64,000 bases of DNA, from assembly GCF_011386835.1 (NCBI RefSeq), contig NC_088791.1:52595498-52659497 (forward strand). Direction: 5' to 3'. The notes beneath the pieces were generated by a model. That model searched no databases. It had not been told where the DNA came from and was given only the letters and a program-made list of their open reading frames with translations. Of this stretch, positions 1 to 12,710 are shown in pieces. Origin of the DNA: Chrysemys picta bellii. Lineage: Eukaryota > Chordata > Testudines > Emydidae. Positions within the stretch are counted from its first letter, which is position 1. Each line of letters opens with the position of its first letter. Made by a program: the position numbers and the translations under genes.

Positions 1-199
1 CCTTGTTATATGACATTTATTTCTAAAATATTTATAAACGACAGTTTTTCTGGATTGGTATGAATTGGCGTAATTGATATAATCAAAATTTTATTTTCTT
101 ATTCAAATGCAGTGTTCATTTTGAATTATGTGCCTTGCTGTTGGCATTGTAGTGCTTATTCCCGGAGTAAAATACATTTTTATTTCACAGTCTGACAAT

Positions 200-3100
200 C
201 AAGGCATCCTACTCATCAAAGTCACTCTCGTCAGACACATCATCATTGTGGATGACAGGATCAGCAGCTTTTTTGACAATGTTCTCGCACTTCTGACACT
301 TATACAAGTCTGTGCAGGAAAGCCTAGCAGCAAGACAGGAACACCTCCCTGTTTGACATTTCACATGCTAGCAGGCACAATGGACTGCCTGCAGCATACT
401 AGCTGGTGTTGGATGACTTGTCATCCCAGTGATGGCAAGCTCTTTGTTTTCTAAATGCCATCCATGGCCAGCAGATGAAGGAACATTCATCCTGTTAACA
501 AGAGAGGGCCTCTTTATAGAAGCCTGGTAATTTGCCTGGTTGCTATGTCGATGTAGAGCATCACATGCTGGTGGCATGCTGTCTCCAGTCAGTGAAGGTG
601 AAGCTAGACAGAACACCTTGTATCTGGCATCATTGAATCCTGTGGCAAAGTTTGGCCATACAACTTGCACACACATTTCTCAACCACAAGGGATGTTGCA
701 TCTTGAATTGTGAAGTTTTTCCCAAGGTCTGTGAAAGCATCAGGGAACTCTTCACTCTGAGGCCACAGCAAATGCCTTTCTCTTTCCCTTCCCATAGAGG
801 GCACTTGTGAATGCATGGAGTCCAATAAGAGAGGTACAGACCTTCGGGCCTAGAGCTGAGATGATTTTCTCCAAATCAAATCTCTTTGATTGCCAACACC
901 AGAGAAAAAATGCAAATTGACTGGCAGCTGTGACTTAAGACTGATGCGTACGACAGTAACATCTATATCTGGGTTCCTAATTATCACATTCTGATAGTCC
1001 TTGGCAGGATGTTTCAAATGAAGAAATTTACATGTGTCACATTCTTCATGGTCACAATTTAATTCATCAACAGCTGTGACTGTCACTGAACCCTTCTGTA
1101 CAACCAGGCAGTGACCATCCTCTCCATGGGCTATGAGTCCTTGCCTACTGCTTACAAATTTGCATCCCTCCACATGGAATACAAGAATTTCTGAATTGTT
1201 TCCTTATTGTTGCCATCAGGAAGAAACTTCCTCCACTGACTGTGGTTTTCTGGCCCCTCCCATAGATTTGTAGGGTTTGGGACCCACAAACTGCTCGGTG
1301 TGACAGTTCCACATTTTTGGTGCTCACATTGGGATACTGAGCTATGACAAAATCCAAATGAATACACTTGTACTTTCTTGAAAGCTTAATCATCTACGCT
1401 ACAATGGCATCTGCAAGCTCACCAAAAGTTGAAGGAACATCCCATAGTGCTTAGATGACAGCCATTCCATCAGAAAATATTACATCAGTCTCTGAAACGT
1501 GGGCAATAAGACAGTCTCCACCTTTGAACAGAAGAAGATTGAGCAAAGCTCATTTGTTGTTTTTGCCAGATTACTATCAGCACTAGCAAGAGGGTAGGAA
1601 ACTGTTCCCAAATATTAGGACAAGATTTCCCTGAGATCAGTTTTCCTATGTTGACCTAATACAAGAAGTTTGGCAGAGTTTCTTGTTATTATGAAGACTC
1701 ACATCTTTGCCAGCTACTTTTGTTTGTTTATTTGTTTGTTTGACTTGATTACTGAAATGTTTTCAATTTCTGGCTTTTAATGGGAGAAAAAATGTCCTGA
1801 GTAGCAGAAAGCAGTCATTGGTTCACGAAATCCATCAGTGCAAATTCACCTTTCTCTTGAGAGCAAACAAATCACTTGTAATCTCACTGGTGGCAAAAAC
1901 ACCTGAATTTAAACGCACTAGTGCATATTAAGGCACATCAAATGATTGATCATGCATTCAGTAGTGCACAAAATGCTCATTATGGCTGTCTCGTCATTCT
2001 GAATTCCTGTGGTGTCGGGATTTTTCTGTTTGCATACCTCTGCAGTCTTGCCTGCCATCACTTCACACTATCTCATTATAGCAGCTCCCTCACGTTCAGC
2101 ATCCTTTTCCTCCTAGTATGATGGATGGCCACCTTGGCCAGCACCAGGAGGAGGTTGACAAGGAGGTTTTGTGACTTTGTGGGGCCATGAATGGGATGTG
2201 TATAAATCCCCCTCACGCCGCAAAAGGTACAGATGTTAGGAAGGGGGTGAACTGTGCCAAGTACACGGCCATGCTCACAACTCTGTGAAGGAGCCACCAA
2301 CCAATACCCCTGGTGGGCCATGGGACCAGGACAGACAGGCCCATTGGGGCTTCTCACCCTCCACAGATAGTAGGTGGTCCCACCACTTGGTGTCAGGGCG
2401 GGACACAAGGGTGAGGAAATTAAAGGTGTGGAGCATGAGCGCATACAGTTATTTCCTAGATGTGGTTTGGAGATTATGCAGCTGGCTTGGGTCATGCAGG
2501 GAAGAGGTGGGGGAGGGGGAGCGCTCGCGGGGCAAGGGCCTGATGACAAGGGCCAGAGCATCAGAGGTGAGCAAGGCTTGTGTCATGACTAATTACTGTA
2601 TTCCAAGAAGCACAATGTCACAGTTTGTTTAGTATGGAAACCACTTGAGATGATCCCATCAAGTATCTAATTGTCAATACAAGGCAAAGCGATTTAGGTG
2701 TCTGTTTTTGATCCCTTAGATGTGAGGTAAATAATATCTTGGCAAAGTGATATAAGTTTAAGATCCAGATCATCTGAAAGATCAACATAACCAGCCAGAG
2801 TTGGTGCCTGTGCTGCTCCAGTAATCCAGGTAATCAAACTGTAAAATTCAACTGGCATGACAGACTTTGCAGGATCAACAGTTAAATCAATTGATGTTGG
2901 TGGCCAGGGACAACTCATTCTAGAACTTTCATCCTGTGTTTTCTTTATGATCAGTGCGGGATTGTACAGAGTCCTAGTTGACTGCATATCAGGAACTAGT
3001 GTACTCGCTGTTGATCTATTTGATGGTAACTCAGCTTGTGGCTGAGAATGAATTTGCTCCTTTTCACTCAGAATTGTCATTGTAGCTGCTCCTGCCTCAG

Positions 3101-3988
3101 GTTGATAAGAAAGGCTATTAGTAGGCATAGTTGTTGATGGTGTGTCAATGGACAACATCTTACTAACATTCTTATGGTGTGGTTAATGGAAGGTGAGCTG
3201 AGGGAAGTCATGTTTCAGACAATATTTCAATCTGTCAGCTTTGTAATACAAAAACATGTATGATTTCTAAAAACAGGATACTCCACAGGGACATTGATTG
3301 TAGTTGTGAGGCATAAGTCTTGCTACTGTGTTTTAAATGTATATTTTACTATTGTTTTCAAGATTTACTACCAACTTAAAGGTTAGAAAAATGATGTGAT
3401 ATTTAAATTTCCATTTGTTTCTACCGTGACTTTTGCCCAAAAGATTATGAAACCATCTGCCTATACAATTACTTACTTGTAATGTGACGAATCAAGACCT
3501 TCATGCTTTATTAAAATGAAAATGTGGGTATGTATTGTCAAACACAACACCTCCTGGTCTACGTTGAACCTTTGGTGGATGATAGAGGCACAGGAAATCT
3601 TGTAGGCTTCGCTGTACATGTGCTCAGCACAAGTAGGCTTATCCTGATTTACTGCCTTGTCAAAAATCTTGGGTAGTCTCTGTAACATATTATGTAGTAC
3701 CACATAGTTGCCACACAATCTTGTCCTTGTATGTGAATGGCAATGCTCTGATCCTCTTTCAACTCTGCAGCTCTTTTTACCTTTTATGAATCTATGGTAC
3801 CTGCCTAGATTATGTAGATATAGGAAGATGTAGATGGCAGGAAGGACTGGTCCAGATGCATGAACAGGGAGGCTAGATCTTGACCAAAATGTCATCCTGG
3901 GTCTGGGCAAAGGTGTGAAACTGGGACTGGAAGAGGTAGACTGTCCATCATCCTGTTTCCCTGTAATATTGACAGCTGAGCACAGCAT
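200..3988 (-). pseudogene. Decayed copy of a multicopy uncharacterised ORF family (mobile-element-associated)
   Basis: Read on the minus strand from about 3988 down to 200, conceptual translation gives colinear blocks that I recognise as one widespread uncharacterised family found in many copies in invertebrate and lower-vertebrate genomes. The blocks are: 3473-3988 (weak); 2694-3158, with a segment on a YVDLSDDLDLKLISLCQDI pattern; 1380-1720; 1145-1393, with an FGELAD...KNVEL pattern just upstream; 850-1173, with CDHEECDTCK followed by NPDIDVTVV, matching the family's HEEADTR and DTD motifs; 604-825; and 368-676, with ANYQASIKRPSL and GHGW. A Cys-rich tail lies near 200-370. Many stops and frameshifts interrupt it, so it is dead. 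The 2.0-2.65 kb part is foreign sequence inserted between two blocks. The molecular function of the family is unknown to me; conserved acidic residues make a nuclease-like fold conceivable, but that is a guess. Confidence is good that the blocks are one broken gene, lower on its transposon status. Confidence 0.6.
1900..2650 (-). mobile_element. Probable 3' tail of a non-LTR retrotransposon inserted in the pseudogene
   Basis: This block interrupts the flanking pseudogene and differs from it in composition (GC-rich at 2,210-2,560). On the minus strand 2076-2561 is open for 161 codons. Near its C-terminus it has CTFCGVRGIYTH (a Cys-Cys-His knuckle) followed by NLLVNLLLVLAKVAIHHTRR. A CCH knuckle followed by a 'LAK-AI--TR' helix is what the C-terminal end of several non-LTR reverse transcriptase polyproteins looks like. 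No RT catalytic motif is present, so only the 3' end would be retained, as expected of a 5'-truncated insertion. The exact clade cannot be named, and the boundaries are approximate because no target site duplication was identified. Confidence 0.33.
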
Positions 3989-3989
3989 T

Positions 3990-5400
3990 TTCTTGCACTC
4001 TCTATGAACTTTTTGCCTATAAAACGGCTATAGCAGGTGGGGTAGAGTCCTGTGTCACTGGTGGTGTCATCAAATTCTTTTGACAGGTGCTGTTAAAATG
4101 ATTCAGCAATATATCAATTATCCCCATGCAAGTCCAACCAATGCTTGAGCACATTCATGGTATTTATCCCACCTGACGTGTAAATGGTTACAACAGACTC
4201 CTTGACTGAGACTAGATGCATCTAACAATGCAAACTGGTTATAAAACTGGATTTTTTGTTAATCTTAGATGATTGAGAAGGGATTTCCTGGTCTTCGTCA
4301 TTATCCTTGAGTGTAGCCCAACAGCACTGGAACTGAGGAGGGGTAGTGGGTGGGCAGGGGGCCATGTCTCTCCCACATTTTCCCAAACCCTGTCCATCTG
4401 GCAATTCCTGGGTCACAGCTCCCTCATTAATGCCTTGGCCAGCTGTGAGCCCTAGGCTTGGAGATAAGTGCTCCAGCCAGAGCAGCAGAGCCCAAACAGT
4501 TGCTCTGGCACAAGCAGAACAGAAACTCCAGGCAGAACAGAAACTCTGAGGTGCTGGGGACCAAGCCAGAAGCCCCATCGGAACAGGGGCTGGTTGCTTA
4601 CTGGGAGTCCATGCTAACTGGGCATGGGTGTCTGAATTATTCACCTAGCCATAAGCTGGGCTGGACAAAGCCCTGGCTTCTTGGGAATGAGTGGAAGAAG
4701 ACAGCATTGGAAGCTGGCGGCCACTGGCCTTAGCAAGGCACAAGTGCCAGGAGAAGGGGCCTCAGAGCCAGCTTACAGCCATGACTGTGTTGGACTCAGG
4801 AGTGGGTAGGCAGAGCTCTCCTGCAAATGAATAACCGCAGCTGCTAGAGGAGCCTGGAGCTTGAGTCCCATGCGCTTGCCCCTTGTTCACACCGCTGTGC
4901 CACGGCCACCTCCAGGATGACCTGCTGTAGCAGCTGGAGTGCTCCAAGCCGCTGGAACTGGTTACTGTTAGCGCTCTTGCATCTTACAATTGTTGGCTTC
5001 TCTGCACTGTTGAGGCATATTGGCCTGTGTTTTCCTGTGCATTTTTTGGGGTGTACTTTATAAAAGCTTATGCTTCAAACGCTGAGATCCTTAGCATGTA
5101 GAGCTTTGCCTGAGAAACGGATCAGTATCTCTTTCTCCAGACATCAATCCATCACTATCTCCCTATATCTATTTTCTAAGGTGCTTTGAAAAGTTACTAA
5201 TTCTCTAGCTCCCTTCAAGCAGCTGTATTGTACCTGCCACTGAGACTCACTACTTTAGTTTTTATTAAGCCATTCATTACTGGGGTTAGCCGCATAACTC
5301 AGCGCTCTTTCCTTGTCCCTGCTGTTATATTTTGTATAAAAATGTATCTGTCACACAGAGTTAACCTCTCTTTGTTGTGAGAATCTGCAGAGATAAAAGA
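3990..5400. other. Unassigned sequence, GC-rich at 4,300-4,980
   Basis: No gene is supported. Open stretches on both strands between 4,222 and 4,947 overlap each other, which is what GC-rich noncoding sequence gives. A 14-bp unit (cagaacagaaactc) occurs twice in a row near 4,515-4,547. The block reads like an old interspersed repeat, but I cannot assign a family. Confidence 0.3.
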
Positions 5401-5890
5401 TTGTTCCCCCACAAAAGGTTAACTCCGATCTGAGGGCTGTTCGCTAATGGGATGCTGTCCGCGTTTCTTTCTCCTGTTCAGGCTCCTTGGTCATTATTAA
5501 TGGGATGTGCACCCCTCTCCAAAGCACTCTAGAGCCCCTCCCTAGAGCACGACATCCGACACTGACGGGGAGCCACCGCTGAGACTGAAAAAGCAAGACT
5601 GGGAACTAGATAAAGGCGCAAGAGGAGTTAGAGCTTTTAAGGGAAACTCCGGACCCTCCACCACTGGGTCTGGAACTGGGGGGAGGCCCCTAGGGCCTTT
5701 GTCCCCACAGTTTTTAATAAAGGAAACATGAATTTCCCGTCCCCCCCCCCGGAGGCTACCTGTATCTGCCTGTAGTGGAGGAGGGGCAGTGAGGGCAGCA
5801 GCTTCAGCAGATGTTACTGCGCATGCTTAGTCCATCTCAGCATGCTCAGTACAAGCCAAGTAGGAAATCTGGGGGGGCACATGACCCTAA
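5400..5890. other. GC-rich promoter-like or repeat-derived block
   Basis: A locally GC-rich segment in AT-rich surroundings, with a poly-C run near 5,741-5,750 and an AATAAA near 5,717. No ORF of interest and no TIR or LTR ends were found. It could be an old LTR or a 5'UTR fragment of a retroelement. Confidence 0.2.
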
Positions 5891-5899
5891 ATTCCCCCC

Positions 5900-7620
5900 C
5901 ATGCATCATTTCTGGCCCCCCAATGTCTGCAAAGGTTCCAATGCCCTTGGAGTGGCCATATTGGTTTTGCATAAATACATGTGTTAACTAGTCCAATCTA
6001 AAGCCTCCAAGATTTACTGTTACTTTTTATGTGACCCAGGTGGCAAGGTCAGTACTGGGTTAACTTTCCAATATTTTCACACTCAATGCTGAAAAGTAAA
6101 AAGCAAGCAAACAAACAAAGTCTAGGAGACAACAGTGAAGTCGCTTCCTGAAAATCTGCATGGTTAACAATGTACATTGTTGTGCTTGCAATATCACATA
6201 AATATTAATTGTTAGGAAAATGTGGTGGTGCAAGCACCTTTTACTGTTTTCCTACTCTATCTTTTTTTGTTTGAAATTACATTTATCATCATCTGAGACA
6301 TCAAAACCTCCTTGTATATAGTTATAAAGACCTTGTGTGCTATTTTTCTACAATGCTGACACTAAGGAAAATATGCTGTTTGTCATGAAAAGACATGCAA
6401 CTATGAATCTTTAGGAAAAAATTAATTTAAAGTATCATGCATTTATCATCCAACTACTTTGCCTGGAGTTAAAATGGAACACATTAATATCTATACTGAA
6501 CCGTGAGTATTACTGATTATAGAAAAATTGGGGATGAGGGGTAATGTTTTGCCCCAGAAATTGAGATATGGCTGGTTATTGCACATATTCTGTTTTGCAT
6601 GATCAGTGAGAAAAATATTGGTGTATAATATGCACTAGATGGAACAGATTTCTGGCCTTCATAAACAATTTCATACATAATTCAAATATAAAATAAAGGT
6701 TTTTTGAGCATTTTAAACATATTTTCACCTGTGTATCATGTATTAGCTGTATGATGCTTTCACTAATCATTTCAATACATTTTTGAATATATTTCAATCA
6801 TTTTGAACCATCTTGGGTCTAGATTAGGCAAATATTGTGGAAATCATAGCCAAAACTTCTTTAATCAGTATAGTATCAAATTGGTTGACAGCTAGATATC
6901 TTTGCATGTGCTGTGACAGAAAACTGCAGGGTTTCCTCTAACTTCTAACACAAGATCTTTCAGGTTATTGCCTACATAAAATTGGATAGAATTGTGGTGC
7001 CCTTCTTGCTGGAACAGAATGATACAAGAATGGACCTCACCATATGGCCTAATGGATGTTCAGTATGTTTTAATTTTGATTCCTTTTCTAGTGTGATAAC
7101 AAAACCAAAATTAAATACAATAAAGCTGCTAGAATGATGATGAATATGTGTCTTTCCCTTAATTAAAAAGTGAATCTGTAATAGAATATTGAATTTTAAA
7201 GCAAATGTGTTGTTACTTGGATCTTTTATTTGTCCAACAGAAACATTTTATTGTATTTAATTTTCTCAGAACTTCTCCAACTTTTACTTTGTTGTGATGA
7301 ATATTGGGGTTTTGGTGACTGTCATGAGACCTGAAAGTACAGAAGAATACAGAAATGATGGTAGTAGATAAACGGAATGTCCTTCATTTATTCCTCAGAG
7401 GTAACCTAGTTTGTGAAGGCATACATTCTGCAAACTGGACCCACAACCACTGCAAGCAGTACAGAGAATCCAAATCTGCCAGTGTATCATATCAATACTG
7501 TGAGTGTGTGCGCACACAAGCGTGTGGGTATGCAAGCGTGTGGGTGTGTAAAAACTAATATGCTGGCAAGAATACCAATAAGTACATAAGGGAGCCCAGA
7601 ATTCTCCTGCTTCTCTAACT
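5900..7620. other. AT-rich intergenic sequence, no feature seen
   Basis: Only short chance ORFs are present. A purine/pyrimidine alternating GT-rich stretch lies at about 7,500-7,550 (TGTGTGTGCGCACACA). Nothing else is recognisable. Confidence 0.4.
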
Positions 7621-7626
7621 CTGTGA

Positions 7627-7785
7627 TAGGTGCAGGGGCAGCTCCAGGCACCAGCGCAGCAAGCGCGTGCCTGGGGTGGCAAGCTGCGGGGGGCGGCCTG
7701 CCGGTCGCCATGAGGGCGGCGGTCAGGCTGCCTTCGGCGGCATGTTGCGGGAGGTCCGTTGGTCCCGGGGATTCGGTTATTGAGG
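7627..7785. repeat. GC-rich dispersed repeat (turtle-type 'gcagctccaggcacc' family)
   Basis: An abrupt GC- and CpG-rich island about 160 bp long, starting tgcaggggcagctccaggc and ending near ggtcccgggg, inside AT-rich DNA. I recognise the consensus as a high-copy interspersed sequence in turtle genomes. The parent element is not certain. The minus-strand ORFs across it (7395-7871 and 7487-7789) are shadows. Confidence 0.4.
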
Positions 7786-7789
7786 ACAC

Positions 7790-9350
7790 AATAGATTAGA
7801 ATTCTTCCTTTGTACCAGTTTTTAACTGATTGCCGTGTGCTTAGAGGTAAATTGTACAGTTGTAAGTTCAATATAAAATGAAACTACCTGTAATAGAGAT
7901 AATCAGTTAATTATGTATAAATTGGAGAGAGAACTTGGGAAGTAAAATAATCACATTACTATCTTTAAACTACTAGTTTGTTGTCTTATTATTTATTAGT
8001 TTATTTGTACAGTGCCCCAAAGTGTGCTAGCCTCAAAATATCCATCAGAAGAGACCTGAAATGTTACTATGGGTCATATTCACAGCATCACCATCTTTAT
8101 GTAAAATCCAAGCTGGCAGGATTGTGAAGAGGGCAATGTAGTGGCAGACTTAGCATTATGCTCGTGTTATCTTGCAAATGTACTTACATTTCAATGCTAG
8201 AAATAGAAATGTGTGTATAAAGAGATAGACCCTAGTGGGCAGAGGGTAGATGACTTTCCTGAATGTTCGACAAGAATGCTTTGCACTTTAAATGCTACAA
8301 ACTTTGTGACGAGCAAGAGAAAATCTCCAGATTGTCTCAATGTTGAGCATTTTGTTATCAGGTTTGGCTGAGTGGGAGTAAGATAAGGTGACAGGGAGAT
8401 GTAAATATAGTAGAGTATAGAAGGACGAGCCTTTTACCAAAAGCCATGCTTGTCTCTCTGGACTTCAGGGAGCCAGAAATTTAGTATGTTTGGCACCTGT
8501 AAGAACTTTGGTTTGGTTTGTGAGTGAGTCATTGTTTGATTTGGTCATGGTGTGTTGGTGGGGTAAAGGGATGTGTCTGTTATTGGCTGAAGTCCTTCAC
8601 TTAGCTATAATGTTATTTCTATGCTCAGAGATATCTTTGCACAATATATATATCCTTAAAACTGTACAGTACATGTTTTTCCATCATAAATCAGGCAATT
8701 ATTTTATGCTTTTTGTGAAATATTTTAAGCTTTTCAACTACTTGTTCTTAAGTTTAGGCTGCACATAATGCTTCTAAGCAGAGACCAAAGAGAAAGGGAT
8801 TGGAATTTATGGGATAGTGGAATCAGTTTATAATTGCATTCTTAATAAATGTATTTGTTTTAGAATTAAGACTATATATTTTTTTTAAATCTGTTTTGCA
8901 GTCCTTTCTGTAACACTGTTGGAAATCATTTCCACACCATGGGGACCTCTTCTGGGAGAAGCAGGGTGCAGCAACTACAGAGGCACCCCACAGCTGCTCA
9001 TTCACTAAGAGTTTTGTACTTCCAAGGAATGTGTAATTCCTAATTATGAGGACAGCCTTAGCTTGGCACAGAACTCATAGACTCATCTGTTGCTACCAGA
9101 CATTTGCTGTCCGTATTGCACTATAAGATCTATAGGACAAAAGCTGCCTTAAATCACTATGGAAAAGTGGGTGTCAATTGTTAAAGGATACTTTCAACCT
9201 GAAAATCACACTTCTGTCTGAAAGTGCTATTCTCATTCTAGCTATAAATAAGACCTAAGATTACTAGGAGTTGGCAAATTTTCTCCACGTTTTTACAGTG
9301 TTTACTTAGTGCATCTCGTAGCACTTTGTATTTATTCAGTAAAGCCATAT
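7790..9350. other. No feature seen
   Basis: AT-rich sequence with short chance ORFs only. A segment at about 7,985-8,030 (tttatttgtacagtgcccc) resembles a fragment of an old amniote interspersed repeat. Confidence 0.35.
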
Positions 9351-9356
9351 ATTTAG

Positions 9357-9484
9357 GCCCTGATCCTGCAGTATGTTGCATACAGGTGGACTACTGGGCC
9401 CACATGGCGCTCCAATAAAGTCAATGAGGATCTGTGCAGATGCAGCTGTTCACCCCCATACAGTGAATTTCAGGATCAAGGCCT
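9357..9484. repeat. Short palindromic MITE-like repeat
   Basis: The segment begins GGCCCTGATCCTGCAG and ends TTTCAGGATCAAGGCC, so the ends are inverted copies over about 14 bases. The interior includes 'aaagtcaatgagga', a motif common in the ancient amniote palindromic repeat fragments also seen here at 19.4-19.65 kb and 35.3 kb. It is probably a non-autonomous DNA element. Confidence 0.4.
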
Positions 9485-9489
9485 TTGTG

Positions 9490-10905
9490 AGTTTCCCCTT
9501 TGCTGAAAATCCCCTTTTGTGCACCTAAGTATGAGAGCAGAAAACATTTTCAGTTCTTTTTAAAAGGAATTAAAACAACAAAGGAAATCCAGTACATGCT
9601 ATTTAAAGGTGCTTTATCAGAAACTGTATTAAAAAAATATTAGTCCATTTTACAAAATTCAAGTTGATTGTTTCCTTAAGAGGAAGCCATCATACCTTTA
9701 AAATAAAAATGCCGTAGCTTTTTCCAGGTAAACAGTGCAAGAAAATTAGATGATACATTAAACAAGTGCTATTCAAAATGTGTTGCAGAAACCTTCAAAA
9801 TCACACATTGTCTCATAGTCTTTGTAAAAAATGATACATTATTCATTTAGTTTGGTTTGTCAAGCTGAAAATTGAAATAATGCAATTAATAGTACACTAT
9901 ATGAATGTAGTAAATATACAGGAAAATGTTTTATTCACTATGAAATTTTCATTGCTCTGTTCTCTTAGTACAAAGGCATAACTTCCCATTGATGTTACTG
10001 GAAACTATGCGTGCATATTGTAGGATAAATACAATGCCAGAAGGCCTGATTCTGCGTTCCTTGCATACTCAAAACTTGCACTGACTTTTCAACTATTCAG
10101 CAGGAGTTTAGAGTACACAAAGAATGTAAGATTGTTAACAAAGCATCAAATGATTGCTTGCCATTCTACCTCAGATCTCTCCCATTCCTTGCGAACTGCA
10201 AGGTTTTGGCCAGCCCTTTCATGGCCAAGCCCTGGTGGGATGGGGTAAGGAGACTTTTCTCCCAGCCCCTTATGCAGCTCATGTAAAGGCCTACCAGAAC
10301 TGCAGATCATGTTCTCAGTGGAGTACTGAGCTGCTTTTATTGAAATGCTTCTCCACAAGGAACAATTAGGTTGATAGGGGATAGGGTTACCAAGTGGCTG
10401 GTATTTGACTGGCCAGGCAGGTTTTTTATGGATTTGCCAGTTGCCAGAAAAATAATTTAACTTGCCAGTATTTTTTACGTGGGTCTAAAGATTTGCATTA
10501 TTATCACAATACACTGGGATATCTAATATTAAAAGTTTCTGTATCCAGCTAAAGATGCTGCAGTGTTCCCACTTCCACAGTTTAAATAACAGATCAAAAC
10601 AGTTGAAAATACAGCAGCTGTCTTCCCATCAACGTGCAAGAGCACAATGCATGTGTGAGAGAGGGTGTGCGTCATGGGAGAGTGAGGAGATGTGCTATGT
10701 TATCAATCTATATATGTTATCTCTTTAGATACCGTAAGTGGCTGTTGAAGGAGGGGGGGAGTTGCAGAGTTGCCTTGTGATTGGAGGTTGGGGTTTCGGC
10801 TGGCTTGCCTTGTGGCAGGGGGGTGCCAATTTTTTGTATTTGAAAGGTGGTAACCCTAACTGGGGGCAAGGGCCAAGTATGTTGCACCATAACTTTCCCC
10901 ACACA
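9490..10905. other. No gene seen
   Basis: AT-rich to 10,700, then a short G-rich piece. The ORFs at 10.15-10.37 kb and 10.72-10.94 kb occur on both strands over the same bases and look like chance. Confidence 0.35.
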
Positions 10906-10910
10906 CAAAC

Positions 10911-11104
10911 TGTTGCATTCAGCTTCACTCTTTGCTAATGAAAGTTAAGTGGAACTTTAGTAAATCCTGTGCACTGCTCTGTCCATGGGGTTGCATTACT
11001 TCCAGCCCAACACCTCACATTTCCTGTTTTCCTGGTGTCTCCTCAATAATGGTCCCTGCTGGGAACAAGGGCCCTCTGACTCCAGTTCCACTGATCATGA
11101 TACA
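10911..11104 (-). repeat. 3' LTR of the Gypsy element
   Basis: About 194 bp, homologous to 13820-14021. It has TG...CA ends (tgttgcattc...gatgata-ca type). Compared with the other LTR, the first 26 bases (10,915-10,940) match only as reverse complement. Confidence 0.6.
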
Positions 11105-11439
11105 ATGAGGATATCACCTCACCTGCAATGAGGATATTATCTGCAATTATTTTCACACCAAGCAATCCTGCAAGTGCTTGGGTGAGTCTTCTTTGGAACA
11201 TGTCTGGAGCTGGGCTTATGCTTATTGGCATGCATAGATGTCTGTAGTGACCAAATAGTGTTGCAAAGGCTGTCAGTATTCTGGAATCTTTATCCAAGCT
11301 TGTGTGACAAAAGCCATTCCTGACATCACAGACGATAAAGATTCTGACTTTGGAGAATTCTGGCAAGATGTCATCCATTGTGAGCAGTGGATAGTGGCAT
11401 TTTATGTCCATTTCAGTGACTTTGGGCAAATATGCAGAT

Positions 11440-11471
11440 GAGTAAAAATAATAATAATAATAATAATAAAT
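11440..11471. repeat. (ATA)n microsatellite at the SINE tail
   Basis: About nine ATA units abut the 3' end of the minus-strand SINE, consistent with growth from its 3' tail after insertion. Confidence 0.7.
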
Positions 11472-11648
11472 AGAGATATACCTATCTCATAGAACTGAAA
11501 GGGACCCCAAAAGGTCATCGAGTCTAGCCCCCTGCCTTCACTAGCAGGACCAAGTACTGATTTTTGCCCAAGATGCCTAAGTGGTCCCCTCAAGGATTGA
11601 ACTCACAACCCTGGGTTTAGCAGGCTAATGCTCAAACCACTGAGCACT
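11472..11648 (-). mobile_element. Turtle tRNA-derived SINE with CR1-like tail (copy 1)
   Basis: On the minus strand the copy starts in gctcagtggtttgagcat (A-box region), then cccagggttgtgagttcaat (B-box region), then ggaccaagtactg-type body sequence read in reverse, and ends in ttctatgagataggtatat. This is the cryptodire Pol III SINE with a tRNA-related head and CR1-related 3' end. It lies inside the Gypsy RT, splitting the reading frame between KLPSG and HYPLL, so it is younger than the Gypsy copy. Confidence 0.85.
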
Positions 11649-12399
11649 CTCTCTCTCTCTTCCCCTCCCCCCGATGGCAGCTTTACCATCATGCTGCTTA
11701 CCCAACATATACTGGCCTCTGCAGGCACTATTGTAACCCTGCTCTGCACACTTTCAAGCTCCTTATGTACTGGATTACACAGTGCCACTGGAATTTTCCT
11801 TTGTGGTAAGCACACAGGTTCCACTGTGAGGTCTACTTCCTGTTTCAGCTTTCTTTTGAGGTGCCCATCACATTTGAGAACATTCCTATATGCTTTTAAA
11901 TTGTTTCTATTGTGTATGGGACTCCTTTTGATTCTTGCACTACTGCTATAAAATCAGATCCATGGCCTGTATAGCTGTATTCCCCAAGAGAGGCCTGGGG
12001 TGCTTACCATCCACCACTGCAAACTGTAGTTGGTGCTATCTCTTCTTTTTTGGTTAGTTACTATGAGGTCACAGTTTTCCTATGGGCTGCATTATGCTCT
12101 TGTTGTACATTAGACTGTGCCTTCTCTTTGTAATGCATGTGTTCAAGTCCAATTTACTCCAAGGAATCGCATTGCAGCAAACTTCACTATCCAGCTGAAA
12201 TCCCTGTTACCATTGTTACATGCACAGAGTTTGGCACTGTTCTTTGTTGCTTTCCTATCCTGACAGCCTGAACTTGATGTGCTCTCAGACTCAAGGGTAG
12301 AGACATGATATCATGACCACTGTCTTATGTGCAATTCCCCTCATGTACAAGACTGACTGAATCTTTCTTTCTGAGAGCTGCTTCTGCTCTTGCACACAC

Positions 12400-12710
12400 A
12401 GCTAAAATGGCTCAAATTGCCACTTCCTTGTAATGGTGTTCTAGTGCAGGGCACTTCTTTACCTGTTCATGCTGTCTCCCACTGTAAATGCATCTTACTG
12501 TGGTATGGAACCCTTGTCACCTGCTCTCCTTTGCTGTTGTCTCATGACGTACCTCTGGGGGTACTGTGCCTCATAGGGCTTTCATCCTTTCTCTTGAGGC
12601 CTCCGCTGCATGCCCCATTTCTAAGCATCTGTCTAATGTGAGATCACCTTCCTGGAGCAGCTGTTCCTACAGGTTGTGATCCCAAGTGCCACAGACTAGC
12701 CCTGTTTTGA
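12400..12710 (-). pseudogene. Gypsy gag remnant, C-terminal part
   Basis: Minus-strand translation shows LVCGTWDHNL, then EQLLQEGDLTLD and EMGHAAEASRERMKAL. This matches the Ty3/Gypsy Gag pattern of a conserved 'R-V-G--D--L-E-LL----LTL--A----AE' helix. It is followed by a degraded Cys-rich segment (KKCPALEHHYKEVAI...AVCARAEAA) in the position of the nucleocapsid zinc knuckle. Several stops are present. The segment continues the gag fragment at 13.5-13.8 kb once the intervening solo LTR is taken out. Confidence 0.55.

Larger units (their letters stand above)
11110..11824 (-). pseudogene. Gypsy pol fragment: reverse transcriptase N-terminal half
   Basis: Minus-strand translation of 11603-11824 gives LPQRKIPVALCNPVHKELE and AEASICWVSSMMVKLPSG, the conserved run-up to the Ty3/Gypsy RT. 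After the SINE insertion the same protein resumes at 11,429 with HYPLLTMDDILPEFSKVRIF, then CDVRNGFCH, FGHYRHLCMPISISPAP and finally IADNILIAG. The last motif is the position of the catalytic F/Y-x-D-D box. Here the second aspartate is Asn, so the enzyme would be inactive even without the interruptions. Downstream thumb, RNase H and integrase sequence is absent. Confidence 0.75.
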
